Below are positions 9,484-20,002 of a stretch of 35,685 nucleotides of DNA, in pieces. The stretch comes from Parabacteroides sp. Its GTDB lineage: Bacteria > Bacteroidota > Bacteroidia > Bacteroidales > Tannerellaceae. The stretch spans positions 1 through 35,685 of the forward strand of contig JAJBTJ010000130.1 of NCBI GenBank assembly GCA_020860905.1. Direction: 5' to 3'. The position numbers were made by a program, and so were the translations under genes. Within the stretch, counting starts at the first letter, position 1; the number at the start of each line of letters is the position of its first letter. The notes under the pieces were generated by a model that made no database searches, was not told the DNA's origin, and saw nothing but the letters and a program-made list of their open reading frames with translations.

Positions 9484-10560
9484 ATGTATTATACGACAAC
9501 GGTTATTCCACATACCCTGCATTTTAAAAACCCGGCAGGAACTTCACGGGGCACTTACCTTACGCATAACGTTTGGTACGTGACAGTAGCACCTTCCGGT
9601 AACGAAAACGGCCGGTACGGTATCGGCGAATGCGCCCCGCTACCGGCACTCAGTTGCGACGACTTACCCGAATACGAAGCGATATTGCAAAACGCTTGCC
9701 GTGAATTGGAGTCGACCGGGCAACTCGATACGGAAAAGTTGCGCCCCTACCCGTCTATTCTATTCGGGCTCGAAAGCGCGCTCCTGTATTTGCGGGCGGG
9801 AAAGCCGGCATTATGGAACACGCCTTTCTCGCGCGGAGAAGCAGGCATTCCGATTAACGGGTTGATTTGGATGGGGAATTACCGGGAGATGTTCGTCCGC
9901 ATCGAAGAGAAAATAGAGGCCGGTTTCCGGTGTATCAAGCTGAAAATCGGCTCCATCCGGTTCGACGAGGAACTGGATTTATTAAAGCGTATCCGCACCC
10001 GGTTCACCCCGGCCGACATCGAACTGCGTGTAGATGCGAACGGTGCATTCTCGCCTGCCGATGCCATGGAGAAGTTATGCCGGCTGGCGGAACTCGGGCT
10101 TCATTCTATCGAACAGCCTATCCGAGCCGGACAATGGAAAAAAATGGCGCGGCTCACCGCCTCCACCCCGTTGCCGATTGCGCTGGACGAAGAACTAATC
10201 GGATGTAATACGCCTGAAAGGAAGATACGCTTGCTCGAAACTATCAGGCCGCAATACATCATCCTGAAACCGTCGCTGCACGGAGGTATCGCCGGATGCA
10301 CCGAATGGGTAGAAGCGGCCGGTAAGGTAAATGCAGGCTGGTGGGTTACATCGGCGCTCGAATCGAATGTCGGGCTGAACGCTATCGCCCAGTGGTGCGC
10401 CACGCTGGAGAATCCGCTTCCGCAAGGATTGGGAACCGGCATGCTTTATACCGATAATATACCGTTCCCGCTTTCGGTAAAAGGCGACAAGCTCTGGTTC
10501 GACCCGGCGGGTGAAACGGACTTTTCACGTGTGTCGGCCCAAAGTAAAATCACGTTATAA
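9484..10560 (+). CDS. menC: o-succinylbenzoate synthase MenC
   Basis: Enolase superfamily: KLKIGSIRFDEEL, LRVDANGAF, SIEQPI, ALDEELI, LKPSLHGG; men cluster context. Confidence 0.92.
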   Translation: MYYTTTVIPHTLHFKNPAGTSRGTYLTHNVWYVTVAPSGNENGRYGIGECAPLPALSCDDLPEYEAILQNACRELESTGQLDTEKLRPYPSILFGLESALLYLRAGKPALWNTPFSRGEAGIPINGLIWMGNYREMFVRIEEKIEAGFRCIKLKIGSIRFDEELDLLKRIRTRFTPADIELRVDANGAFSPADAMEKLCRLAELGLHSIEQPIRAGQWKKMARLTASTPLPIALDEELIGCNTPERKIRLLETIRPQYIILKPSLHGGIAGCTEWVEAAGKVNAGWWVTSALESNVGLNAIAQWCATLENPLPQGLGTGMLYTDNIPFPLSVKGDKLWFDPAGETDFSRVSAQSKITL

Positions 10561-10577
10561 CATCCCGGCCTACTCGC

Positions 10578-11663
10578 ATGTTTCGCTTCGATATACAAAA
10601 ACAAACGCTTACGCTGAAAGGAGTTACGTACTCGTACAGCGAATTGCGGAAGATAGGATGCCACCGCGCTGCCCCCCAGTCACCGTTCGAACAGGATTTG
10701 TTCGGGTTCCTGGCGGAATGGTTTTCGCCGTCGCCCGAGATAACGGTACACACGTCGGGCTCTACGGGCGAGCCCAAACCGATTGTAGTACGGAAAGAGC
10801 AAATGATGCGAAGCGCGGAAATGACCTGTTCCGTATTGCAACTCCGCGAAAATGACACCGCGCTGCTTTGTCTCCCCCTCAGCTATATTGCGGGAAAGAT
10901 GGTAGTGGTCAGGGCTTTGATTGCCGGCCTCGACCTATATCCGGTAACGCCCTCGGGGCATCCGCTGGCCGGTTGCGACGTGCCGTTCAGGTTCGCAGCG
11001 ATGATTCCGTTGCAGGTATACAATTCCCTGCAAGCGGCGGATGAAAAGGAAAAGCTGAAACGAATCGAACGGCTTATTATCGGCGGCGGCGCGGTAGACG
11101 CCTCGTTGCAAAACGAATTGAAGGATTTTCCGAATCCCGTATACAGCACGTACGGGATGACGGAGACCCTTTCGCATATCGCATTGCAACAGCTTAACGG
11201 CGCGGATGGGGATAACCGGTATCGTCCCTTGCCGAAGGTAACCGTTTCGCTGTCGGACGAAGGTACCCTGACGGTAGAGGCGCCGTTGGTAAACGACTGT
11301 AAGCTCGTAACCAACGATGTAGCGCGTATTTATCCGGACGGCAGTTTCGAAATACTCGGCCGGAAAGACAACATCATCAATACCGGCGGCGTCAAAGTAC
11401 AGGCCGAGGAAGTAGAGAGCCGGCTGAGGGCTTTTATCGACGTGCCGTTTGCCGTGGCCTCGCAACCACATCCGAAGTTCGGCGAAATCGTGGTGTTGCT
11501 GATAGAAGGGAATGCGGAATTGCCGGGGCTGAAAGAACGGATGGAAGCATGCCTCATGCCTTACCAAGTGCCGAAAAAAACCGGACGTGTAAACAAGCTT
11601 CCCCTTACCGCCAGCGGAAAAATCAACCGGGCGGCCGTAAAACAGTTGGCTCTTACTTTATAG
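10578..11663 (+). CDS. menE: o-succinylbenzoate-CoA ligase MenE (AMP-binding)
   Basis: HTSGSTGEPKPI, YSTYGMTETLSHIA, GRKDNIINTGGVKVQAEEVE, PLTASGKINR. Confidence 0.92.
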   Translation: MFRFDIQKQTLTLKGVTYSYSELRKIGCHRAAPQSPFEQDLFGFLAEWFSPSPEITVHTSGSTGEPKPIVVRKEQMMRSAEMTCSVLQLRENDTALLCLPLSYIAGKMVVVRALIAGLDLYPVTPSGHPLAGCDVPFRFAAMIPLQVYNSLQAADEKEKLKRIERLIIGGGAVDASLQNELKDFPNPVYSTYGMTETLSHIALQQLNGADGDNRYRPLPKVTVSLSDEGTLTVEAPLVNDCKLVTNDVARIYPDGSFEILGRKDNIINTGGVKVQAEEVESRLRAFIDVPFAVASQPHPKFGEIVVLLIEGNAELPGLKERMEACLMPYQVPKKTGRVNKLPLTASGKINRAAVKQLALTL

Positions 11664-11830
11664 GGATATTCTTTAAATCAAAAAGCACAAGACAACTAAT
11701 TAATAAATACGCTGTTGCATTTTTTGTATTTTTAAACTTTCCCCTTAAAATACGATTCGACGGCCCAAACGGAAGTAATCCTAACCAAAAACGAATAATG
11801 AAGATACAACAATACGTTGGTTTAAGATTT

Positions 11831-11874
11831 GTTTGCCGAGGGCGCCGGCAGATTAGCCGGGGGCGTCGGCAAAC
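11831..11874. repeat. GC-rich tandem repeat / imperfect inverted repeat between menE and gltA
   Basis: GCCGAGGGCGCCGGCA-GATTA-GCCGGGGGCGTCGGCA (14/16 direct match) framed by GTTTGCCGA ... TCGGCAAAC. Confidence 0.7.
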
Positions 11875-11952
11875 GAAAACAGCAGCATGTAACACAAAAA
11901 TTCCTTTCGGTTTACCAGCTTAACCTGCACCTTCAGGGAACAGGATAAGTTA

Positions 11953-11995
11953 TACAAAAAACAACCGGCTCGTCGTGAACCGGTTGCTTTTGTAT
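11953..11995. terminator. probable bidirectional terminator between menE and gltA
   Basis: CAACCGG-CTCGTCGTGAA-CCGGTTG flanked by A-rich and T-rich arms; reading on - strand the stem is followed by TTTTTTGTA. Confidence 0.75.
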
Positions 11996-12046
11996 GTTTA
12001 TTTACTGAATATCCCTTTATAAATAAAGTACCAGTTTCTTATAAAG

Positions 12047-13393
12047 TTACCTTTTCGCGAGCGCCACATACGGCTGTTCTTCCATAATATTCTTATAAGC
12101 CGGGCGGATAATCGGTTTTCCTTCGAAGTTCAGCTCTTCGATGCGGTGGGCACACCAACCCACGATACGCGCCATCGCGAACAAAGGGGTATAAATTTCT
12201 TGCGGCAACCCGATCATCTCGTACACGAAACCCGAATAGAAATCCACGTTCGACGATACCCGTTTTCCGCCTTTTCCCTTGAAAGCCGAAAACGTTTCTA
12301 TGGCTCGCTCTTCCAGCAGCTCGAGAAAATTGAACTCGTCTTCGCGCCCCTTCTCTTTCGCCAGGTCGCGCGCCAGGTCTTTCAACAACACCGCACGCGG
12401 GTCGGAAATCGTATATACGGCGTGGCCGATACCGTAAATAAGCCCTTTCTTGTCGTATACTTCCTTTTTCAGCATCCGGGTAAAGTACGCATCGATTTCC
12501 TTCGTATCCTTCCAATTGTTGATAGCCTCTTTCAGGTGCTTGAACATATTCGCCACCGCAATATTCGCGCCCCCGTGTAACGGCCCTTTCAACGAGCCGA
12601 TGCCCGCGGCAATCGACGAATACGTATCCGTACCGGTAGAGCTGGTTACGCGCACCGTAAAAGTAGAGTTGTTACCTCCGCCGTGCTCGGCCTGCAATAC
12701 CAGCAGCAAATCGAGCGTCCGGGCATCCAACCCGGTGTATTCCCGTTTCAGCATATACAGGAAATTTTCGGCAACCGATAGCTTATCCTGCGGGTGCCAG
12801 ATATGCAACGAACGCCCTTGCGTACTGTGGCGCAGGATGTTATAGGCATACGCAATGATAGTAGGGAAACGCGAAATCAGCTCGATGGACTGACGCATCA
12901 AGTTGTCGCGCGAGGTATCGTCGGGATTCTCGTCGAACGTATACATCTCGAGCACGCATCGGGCGAGAATATTCATAATATTTTGACCTTCGAGGTCGAT
13001 GATATTCATCTTGGTTTTCTGGCTGAGAGGCATGTTGTCCGAGATAATTCCACGGAAAGTAGCCAACTCTTCTTTATCGGGCAGATGACCCGAAAGGAGC
13101 AGGTAGGCAATCTCTTCGAATCCGAACCGTTTTTCCTCGAGCAACGGATGCACCAGTTCCTCGAGGTCGTACCCCCGGTAAAACAATTTTCCCGGGATAG
13201 CCTTCAGTCCGCCTTCGGGCAATCGTTCGTAACCCACTACGTTACCGATTTTCGTTAATCCTACCAATACGCCCGAGCCGTCTTCATTACGCAGGCCCCG
13301 TTTTACGTTGAACTTCGTGAAAAGCTCGTTGTCTATTTTACACGCACCTTTGGCAAACTCCGATAATTTGTAAATGATATATTCCTTTTTCAT
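12047..13393 (-). CDS. gltA: citrate synthase
   Basis: GKLFYRGYDLEELV, LQAEHGGGNNSTFTVRV, GSLKGPLHGGANIAV, YGIGHAVYTISDPRA; ATG 13393 (MKKEYIIYKLSEFAKG) preferred over the ORF-track start. Confidence 0.93.
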   Translation of the reverse strand: MKKEYIIYKLSEFAKGACKIDNELFTKFNVKRGLRNEDGSGVLVGLTKIGNVVGYERLPEGGLKAIPGKLFYRGYDLEELVHPLLEEKRFGFEEIAYLLLSGHLPDKEELATFRGIISDNMPLSQKTKMNIIDLEGQNIMNILARCVLEMYTFDENPDDTSRDNLMRQSIELISRFPTIIAYAYNILRHSTQGRSLHIWHPQDKLSVAENFLYMLKREYTGLDARTLDLLLVLQAEHGGGNNSTFTVRVTSSTGTDTYSSIAAGIGSLKGPLHGGANIAVANMFKHLKEAINNWKDTKEIDAYFTRMLKKEVYDKKGLIYGIGHAVYTISDPRAVLLKDLARDLAKEKGREDEFNFLELLEERAIETFSAFKGKGGKRVSSNVDFYSGFVYEMIGLPQEIYTPLFAMARIVGWCAHRIEELNFEGKPIIRPAYKNIMEEQPYVALAKR

Positions 13394-13425
13394 ACGTATC
13401 TGATTTATTGTTTTATACTCCTGTA

Positions 13426-14697
13426 TCACCGGCATTTTACCAGCCGGTCGATAAGCGCTTGTGCGAATCCGGTAGTAGGCAGGCACTGTCCGCCGGGCAT
13501 CAGCCGGGCCAGGTCGGGCGTAGCTATCCCGGCCTCGAACGTATCTTCCATCGCCCGTACGATGGCCCGCGCCGCCTCCGTCCAGCCTATATACTCGAGC
13601 ATCATCACCGACGATAACAAAAGAGAAGACGGGTTTACCTGATTCTTTCCGGCGATATTCGGAGCCGTGCCGTGGGTAGCCTCGAAAATAGCGTGTCCGG
13701 TATCGTAGTTGATATTGGCGCCGGGAGCGATTCCGATGCCTCCCACCATCGCTGCCAACTGGTCAGAGATATAATCGCCGTTCAGGTTAAGCGTAGCGAT
13801 TACCGAATATTCATCGGGCATCAGCAAGGTATTTTGCAAAAATGCATCAGCAATCACATCCTTGATGATAATTTTGCCGGCGCTTATGGCCGCAGCCATC
13901 GCTTGATTGGCCGCTTCTTCACCCGCTTCTTTTTTAATCTGCTCGAATTGCGGCATGGTAAAGGTTTGAGCCGGAAACTCCTTTTCCGCCGTTTCGTATC
14001 CCCACTGCTTGAAACCGCCTTCGGTAAACTTCATGATATTGCCTTTATGCACCAGCGTAACGCTGGGTAAGCGGTTCGTCAGGGCAAACTCGATGGCGGC
14101 CCGTACCAGCCGTTGCGAACCTTCTTCCGAAACCGGCTTTACACCGAATGAGGAAGTTTCGGGGAAACGGATTTTCTTTACGCCCATCTCGTTTGTGAGG
14201 AATTGCAGGAATTTCCGCGCCTCGGGCGTTCCGGCCTTCCACTCGATTCCGGCGTAGATGTCTTCCGTATTTTCCCGGAAGATGTACATATCTACCTTTT
14301 GCGGCTCCCTGACGGGCGAAACCACTCCGCTGAACCAGCGCACCGGGCGCAGGCAGACATATAAATCGAGCTCCTGCCGCAACGCCACATTCAGCGAACG
14401 GATGCCGCCGCCGATGGGGGTAGTGAGCGGGCCTTTGATTCCCACCCGGTATTCACGAAACGCCTGCATCGTTTCTTCGGGCAGCCAGCACCCGGTACGC
14501 TCGAACGCTTTGCCCCCTGCCAGTACTTCGAGCCACTCGATTTTGCGGGAACCGTTATACGCCTTCTCCACCGCAGCGTTCACTACCAATTGACACACAG
14601 GCGTGATTTCGGCTCCTACTCCATCTCCTTCGATAAACGGAATCGTTACCCGGGCAGGCACTACCAACTTTCCGTTTTCTTTCGTAATCTTACTCAT
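13426..14697 (-). CDS. icd: isocitrate dehydrogenase (probably NADP-dependent)
   Basis: [71 protein letters not shown]. Confidence 0.94.
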   Translation of the reverse strand: MSKITKENGKLVVPARVTIPFIEGDGVGAEITPVCQLVVNAAVEKAYNGSRKIEWLEVLAGGKAFERTGCWLPEETMQAFREYRVGIKGPLTTPIGGGIRSLNVALRQELDLYVCLRPVRWFSGVVSPVREPQKVDMYIFRENTEDIYAGIEWKAGTPEARKFLQFLTNEMGVKKIRFPETSSFGVKPVSEEGSQRLVRAAIEFALTNRLPSVTLVHKGNIMKFTEGGFKQWGYETAEKEFPAQTFTMPQFEQIKKEAGEEAANQAMAAAISAGKIIIKDVIADAFLQNTLLMPDEYSVIATLNLNGDYISDQLAAMVGGIGIAPGANINYDTGHAIFEATHGTAPNIAGKNQVNPSSLLLSSVMMLEYIGWTEAARAIVRAMEDTFEAGIATPDLARLMPGGQCLPTTGFAQALIDRLVKCR

Positions 14698-14705
14698 ATC
14701 GCTTT

Positions 14706-16961
14706 TTATTTACAAGGCTGTTTGATATTCAAGGCAGCACCGGCTTTGAACCAGCCGATTTGCATGTCGTTGTAGGTATGCTCCGCTTCGAAGGAATCGC
14801 AGGTGCCGTCGGCATGTTCTGCTATAACGGTAAGCCTTTTCCCCGGGGCAAAGCGCTCCAGCCCCACGACCGACAAGCGATCGGTTTCCCGAATTTTATC
14901 GTAATCGGCTTTATCGGCGAATGTAAGCGCTAACATGCCCTGTTTCTTCAGGTTGGTTTCGTGAATGCGGGCGAACGACTTGGCCAGGATTACCTTTACA
15001 TTCAGGAAACGGGGCTCCATGGCGGCATGCTCGCGTGAAGAGCCTTCGCCGTAATTTTCCTCGGCCACCACGACGCAAGAGATACCGGCCGCCTTGTAGT
15101 GTTTCGCTACGGCCGATACGCCTTCGTAACCGCCGGTAAGCTGGTTGAGCACGCAATTGGTTTGCTTGTTGAAACTGTTTACGGCTCCCATCAGCATGTT
15201 GTCGGAGATATTTTCGAGATGTCCGCGGAAACGGAGCCAGGGGCCCGCCATCGAGATGTGGTCGGTGGTGCATTTTCCTTCGACCTTTATTAACAAGGGC
15301 ATACCGGTCAAGTCGGTTCCGTTCCACGGAGCGAAAGGCTCGAGTTTCTGCAACCGCTCGGAAGCCGCGTCGATACGGATTTCGCCGGTGCTTCCCGTAG
15401 GGGCCTGGTAACCATTATCTTTTACATCGAACCCTTTCTCGGGGAAAACAGCGCCCCGGGGTTCTTCCAGCTTTACCGGTTTTCCTTCGGTGTTCGTCAG
15501 CGTATCGGTAAGGGGGTTGAAGCAGAGGTCGCCGGCAATGGTCAAAGCCAACGTTAACTCGGGCGACGCTACGAAAGCGTAGGTATTCGGATTGCCGTCG
15601 GCCCGCTTGGCAAAGTTCCGGTTAAACGAGGTAACGATGGAGTTTTTGCGTGTATTGTCGTCGGTTTGCCTTTTCCATTGCCCGATGCACGGACCGCAGG
15701 CATTCGCCATCACCGTGCCGCCGATAGCTTTGAAATCGTGTATAAGCCCGTCGCGCTCGGCTGTATAGCGTATTTGCTCGGAGCCGGGATTTACAATCAG
15801 CGGCGCTTTTACCTCGAGCTTGTCGCGTACGGCCTGGCGCGCCACGGAGGCCGCCCGGCTCAAATCCTGGTACGACGAATTGGTACACGAGCCGATAAGC
15901 CCCACTTCCATTCGCTGCGGATAGCCGTTGGCTCTTACTTTTGCGGCAAACTCGGAAATCGGGCAAGCAGCGTCGGGGGTAAAAGGCCCGTTGATATAAG
16001 GTTCCAGGGTAGACAAATCTATTTCGATTACCCGGTCGAAATAAGCCTCCGGATTCATTTCCGTTTCCTCGTCTGCACGCAGGTACGGAGCAATTCCACC
16101 GGCCAGCTCCGCAAGCGTTTCACGCCCGGTAATCCGGAGGTAGTCCGCCGTATGTCCGTCGAAAGGGAAAAGCGATGTGGTGGCTCCCACTTCGGCCCCC
16201 ATATTGCAAATCGTGGCTTTCCCGGTGGCCGATAAAGAAGAAGCACCCTCGCCGAAGTACTCGATAACGGCATTCGTACCGCCTTTTACGGTAAGGATGC
16301 CGGCCAGCTTCAGAATCACGTCTTTAGGAGCGGTCCAACCACTCAAGCGGCCTTTCAGGTGTACGCCGATAAGTTTCGGCATTTTCAACTCCCATTCCAT
16401 TCCGGTCATCACATCCACGGCGTCAGCCCCTCCCACTCCGATGGCAATCATGCCCAGGCCGCCGGCATTCGGCGTGTGCGAGTCGGTGCCTATCATCATG
16501 CCGCCGGGGAAAGCATAGTTTTCCAACACTACCTGGTGGATAATTCCCGCTCCCGGTTTCCAGAAACCGATACCGTATTTGTCGGTTACACTACTCAGGA
16601 AGTCGTACACTTCGCGGTTGGTTTCGTTAGCCATTTTTATATCGGCGCCGGCACCCGCAAAAGCTTGAATCAGATGGTCGCAATGTACGGTAGCGGGTAC
16701 GGCCGACTGGTCTTTCCCGGCATTCATAAACTGAAGCAGGGCCATCTGGGCGGTAGCATCCTGCATGGCCACACGGTCGGGACGGAAAGTAACGTAATCT
16801 TCTCCGCGCCGATAGGTTTTCAAACGGTCGGGATGGTACAAATGGGCGTACAAAATCTTTTCGGCAAGCGTCATCGGACGTCCGAGTCGTTCCTTCGCCC
16901 GGTTTACTCTTCCGGGAAAAGCTTCATAAAACTGTTTCAGCATTTCACTGTCGTACAACAT
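14706..16961 (-). CDS. aconitate hydratase (mitochondrial-like type known in Bacteroides)
   Basis: 751 aa; [63 protein letters not shown], swivel domain C-terminal. Confidence 0.95.
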   Translation of the reverse strand: MLYDSEMLKQFYEAFPGRVNRAKERLGRPMTLAEKILYAHLYHPDRLKTYRRGEDYVTFRPDRVAMQDATAQMALLQFMNAGKDQSAVPATVHCDHLIQAFAGAGADIKMANETNREVYDFLSSVTDKYGIGFWKPGAGIIHQVVLENYAFPGGMMIGTDSHTPNAGGLGMIAIGVGGADAVDVMTGMEWELKMPKLIGVHLKGRLSGWTAPKDVILKLAGILTVKGGTNAVIEYFGEGASSLSATGKATICNMGAEVGATTSLFPFDGHTADYLRITGRETLAELAGGIAPYLRADEETEMNPEAYFDRVIEIDLSTLEPYINGPFTPDAACPISEFAAKVRANGYPQRMEVGLIGSCTNSSYQDLSRAASVARQAVRDKLEVKAPLIVNPGSEQIRYTAERDGLIHDFKAIGGTVMANACGPCIGQWKRQTDDNTRKNSIVTSFNRNFAKRADGNPNTYAFVASPELTLALTIAGDLCFNPLTDTLTNTEGKPVKLEEPRGAVFPEKGFDVKDNGYQAPTGSTGEIRIDAASERLQKLEPFAPWNGTDLTGMPLLIKVEGKCTTDHISMAGPWLRFRGHLENISDNMLMGAVNSFNKQTNCVLNQLTGGYEGVSAVAKHYKAAGISCVVVAEENYGEGSSREHAAMEPRFLNVKVILAKSFARIHETNLKKQGMLALTFADKADYDKIRETDRLSVVGLERFAPGKRLTVIAEHADGTCDSFEAEHTYNDMQIGWFKAGAALNIKQPCK

Positions 16962-17219
16962 GGCTATTCTATTTTAAGCGGTTATTCGTTTTGCATGTCA
17001 GGCCAAAGCGGGAAAAGGCTTTTATACAACCAACTACAAATGAATCTGTTATCAAGCAAATTTCTTTTCTGTACCTATAACTTTCGCAATATCCGAATTG
17101 TTTCATTAATTCCCAATTATTTGGAGCACGAATTAAATATACGGTATCTATCGGCTGATAGACAGAGTAAATCAATACCGCCCATTCTTTTCGGGCTTCC
17201 GATACTCGCGGCTTTTATT

Positions 17220-17227
17220 TATCTTTG
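17220..17227 (+). promoter_or_regulatory. putative -7 element (TATCTTTG)
   Basis: TAnnTTTG match 31 nt upstream of ATG 17259. Confidence 0.5.
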
Positions 17228-17258
17228 CACCGACCTAAGAAAAACACAGCTATTTCGT

Positions 17259-18393
17259 ATGAAGAACCGTTTAGTTTACATCCTGACTATTCTTTTTATC
17301 TCTGTTTCGCTTTACGCCAGCAATAGTTCCGTGCCGTTCGATTGCCAGTTATCCGGACGTTTATTCCTGGACGGCGGCGTTTACACCGGCGCCCCCGGAA
17401 GGGTTCCACAACGGGGTGGGTATCCCCGACATCCGGCTGGGGGCGAAAGTGAATATCTTTTCCCATTGGTATACGAAAATCGACATCGGTTTCGCTAAAA
17501 ACAAGGTGGCCTTAAAAGACGCTTTCGTACAGTACCGCCGGAACGAGAATTATTTCCGGTTGGGATACATGATCGGTTATTTCAGTATAGACGAATCGAA
17601 CAGCACGAACGATTACTTTTTCCATACGGCGGCTCCGGTGGCCGAAGCCTTTTATCCCGGACGTCGCATCGGGTTTTCCTATACCCGGAGCGCCGCCTCT
17701 TATTACTTTTCCGCAGGCGCCTTTTGCGGTGACGGATTGAATTTCCAGGAGAATATACAACAAGGATATAATTTCACGGGACGCGCCGTATGGCGTCCGT
17801 TCTACGAGTCCGGCCGGTTACTCCATATCGGCGGAGGCGCCTTGTATAAAGTGCCTGACAAAAATACCGATACGGGCGACCGCCAGGTTTCGTTAGGAGC
17901 GACAGGAGTTACGTACCTCAGCTCGCCCCGCACCGCGTTTATTACGCTCGAGCAGGTTTCACACCAGGTACAAGCCAACATCGAATGCCTGGCATTTCTT
18001 AACAAGTGGCTACTGCAAGGCGAATATTTGTGGACAGGAATCCGGCAGGAAGGAACCCGGCCGTCGTACAATGCACGGGGCGGTTACCTGCAAGGCGGCG
18101 TGTTGCTGAAAGGTTCGCAACTCAATTACGACGAAACGGATGCGTTACCCGTAATGCCGTCGGGCTCGAACGCCGTTATGCTGATGTGCCGTTACAACAT
18201 AACCGACTTGAACGACGGAACGGCCGGTCTGTACGGAGGCAAGCAACAGGATGTTTCGATAGGGCTCAACTATTATTTCAACAAGTATATTTGCGCGAAA
18301 CTGAACTATTCGCATGTATGGCTCGACCGGTACCCGACGGCAGGGAAATGCCGGTACGGGATGTTACAGGCCCGGTTACAGGTACGGTTCTGA
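17259..18393 (+). pseudogene. porin-like outer-membrane protein (phosphate-selective porin O/P-like), interrupted by a 1-nt frameshift near 17394
   Basis: Signal peptide MKNRLVYILTILFISVSLYASNSSVPFDCQLSGRLFLDGGVYTGAP in frame 0 ends at a C5 run; the rest (EGFHNGVGIPDIRLGAKVNIFSHWYTKIDIGFAKNK ...) continues in frame 1 to 18393. Removing one C restores the ORF. Confidence 0.75.
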
Positions 18394-18481
18394 AAGTAAG
18401 GCGCATTGAGTAAATCCTTGTTCATGTATAACAATCGGCATCACGAACTTTGCATCTTATTTATCTTTTTAAAACGATTGA

Positions 18482-18512
18482 TTGCCTTTCTCAAAAGAAA
18501 CGTTTACCTTTG
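18482..18512 (+). promoter_or_regulatory. putative Bacteroidota promoter for pheS (TTG-N20-TACCTTTG)
   Basis: TTG at 18482-18484, TACCTTTG at 18505-18512, 28 nt before the start codon. Confidence 0.6.
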
Positions 18513-18539
18513 CCTGCCGAAATATAATGATGATTAGCC

Positions 18540-19559
18540 ATGATCGATAAGATAAACGCACTGCTCCGGGAAGTAGAAAACATGAAGGCGGCCGATGCCG
18601 AAGAATTGGAATCGTTGCGAATCAAGTACCTCAGTAAAAAAGGCGAAATCTCCGCTCTTTTCAACGACTTCCGGAATGTGGCTGCCGAACAGAAACGGGA
18701 AGTGGGCAAATACCTGAACGAGTTAAAGGAAAAAGCCCAGAACAAAATTAACGAACTCCGGGAAAGCTTCGATAACGTACAAACGGCTGACGCCGGTATC
18801 GACCTGACCCGTACGGCCTATCCTATCGGGCTCGGTACCCGCCACCCGTTGTCTATCGTAAAAAAAGAAATCTGCGATATTTTCAACCGCCTCGGATTCA
18901 GCATCGCCGAAGGACCGGAAATAGAAGACGACTGGCATGTGTTTACTGCGCTTAACTTCGCCGAAGACCATCCGGCACGCGATATGCAGGACACCTTTTT
19001 TATCCAGCACAACCCGGACGTACTGCTGCGTACCCATACCTCGTCGGTACAAACGCGGGTAATGGAAAAAAATCAGCCCCCTATCCGGATTATCTGTCCG
19101 GGACGCGTTTACCGGAACGAAGCCATTTCGTACCGTGCGCATTGCTTCTTCCATCAGGTAGAAGGATTGTATATAGATAAAAACGTATCGTTCGCCGACT
19201 TGAAACAGGCTTTGTTGTTCTTTGCCAAAGAAATGTTCGGCGCCGACACCAAAATCCGGTTGCGTCCGTCGTATTTCCCGTTTACCGAGCCTTCCGCCGA
19301 AATGGATATTTCGTGTAACCTGTGCGGCGGAAAAGGATGCGCGTTCTGCAAACACACCGGCTGGGTGGAAATACTGGGATGCGGGATGGTAGACCCGAAC
19401 GTGCTCGATAATTGCGGAATCGACAGCAAAATATACTCCGGCTATGCGTTGGGGATGGGTATCGAGCGCATTACGAACCTGAAGTTCCAGGTAAAAGATT
19501 TGCGTATGTTTTCCGAAAACGATATCCGCTTCCTCAAAGAATTCGAATCGGCCAACTGA
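18540..19559 (+). CDS. pheS: phenylalanine-tRNA ligase alpha subunit
   Basis: HPLSIVKKEICDIFNRLGFSIAEGPEIEDDWHVFTALNFAEDHPARDMQDTFF; class II aaRS motif GYALGMGIERI. Confidence 0.97.
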   Translation: MIDKINALLREVENMKAADAEELESLRIKYLSKKGEISALFNDFRNVAAEQKREVGKYLNELKEKAQNKINELRESFDNVQTADAGIDLTRTAYPIGLGTRHPLSIVKKEICDIFNRLGFSIAEGPEIEDDWHVFTALNFAEDHPARDMQDTFFIQHNPDVLLRTHTSSVQTRVMEKNQPPIRIICPGRVYRNEAISYRAHCFFHQVEGLYIDKNVSFADLKQALLFFAKEMFGADTKIRLRPSYFPFTEPSAEMDISCNLCGGKGCAFCKHTGWVEILGCGMVDPNVLDNCGIDSKIYSGYALGMGIERITNLKFQVKDLRMFSENDIRFLKEFESAN

Positions 19560-19612
19560 CGGGGATACCCCCGTCGCAGTTGCTTTTCCGGAAGAAAGCA
19601 AACGAGATAAAA

Positions 19613-20002
19613 ATGATAAAGGTTATTTGCCTGGTTACAGGAGGTGCGTTGGGCACATGCATGCGGTATCTGGTTTCCACGTGGGTTCAGCGCTATACGT
19701 TCCACTCTTTTCCGTTAGGCATTCTAAGCGTAAACGTATTAGGCTCCTTTCTGATCGGTTTTTGCTGGGCGATTGCCGAAACATTTAATCTTTCGGTAAA
19801 CATGCGGGCATTCTTGTTCGTAGGCATATATGGCGGATTCACTACCTTTTCGTCGTTCGCACTCGATACGGCCGCCCTGTTTCGTACGGGTGAATATAAA
19901 TTGGCTTTTATCAATATACTGGCCAATAACTTAATAGGTATTATTGCTGTTTTCCTGGGGCTTATGCTGGGAAGAAACACTTCTAATTTAATAAAAGGAT
20001 GA
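19613..20002 (+). CDS. crcB: fluoride efflux channel CrcB/Fluc
   Basis: GGALGTCMRYL, PLGILSVNVLGSFLIGF, GIYGGFTTFSSF; four hydrophobic segments; ATG at 19613. Confidence 0.94.
   Translation: MIKVICLVTGGALGTCMRYLVSTWVQRYTFHSFPLGILSVNVLGSFLIGFCWAIAETFNLSVNMRAFLFVGIYGGFTTFSSFALDTAALFRTGEYKLAFINILANNLIGIIAVFLGLMLGRNTSNLIKG

Noticed and set aside
16359-17258. N-terminal part of the 379-aa + strand ORF antisense to aconitase
   Set aside because: Only the tail from 17259 (porin signal peptide) is meaningful; the remainder is an antisense open frame.
18431-18450. 14-nt match GCATCACGAACTTT shared with 2969-2983, suggesting a second copy of the small ORF unit
   Set aside because: The reading frame is not preserved (ATG CAA AGT TCG TGA), there is no terminator, and a few 14-mer matches are expected by chance in a window this size.
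19560-19612. Possible fluoride riboswitch upstream of crcB
   Set aside because: The 53-nt pheS-crcB gap is too short and lacks the crcB-motif consensus; crcB probably relies on pheS read-through or a local promoter.
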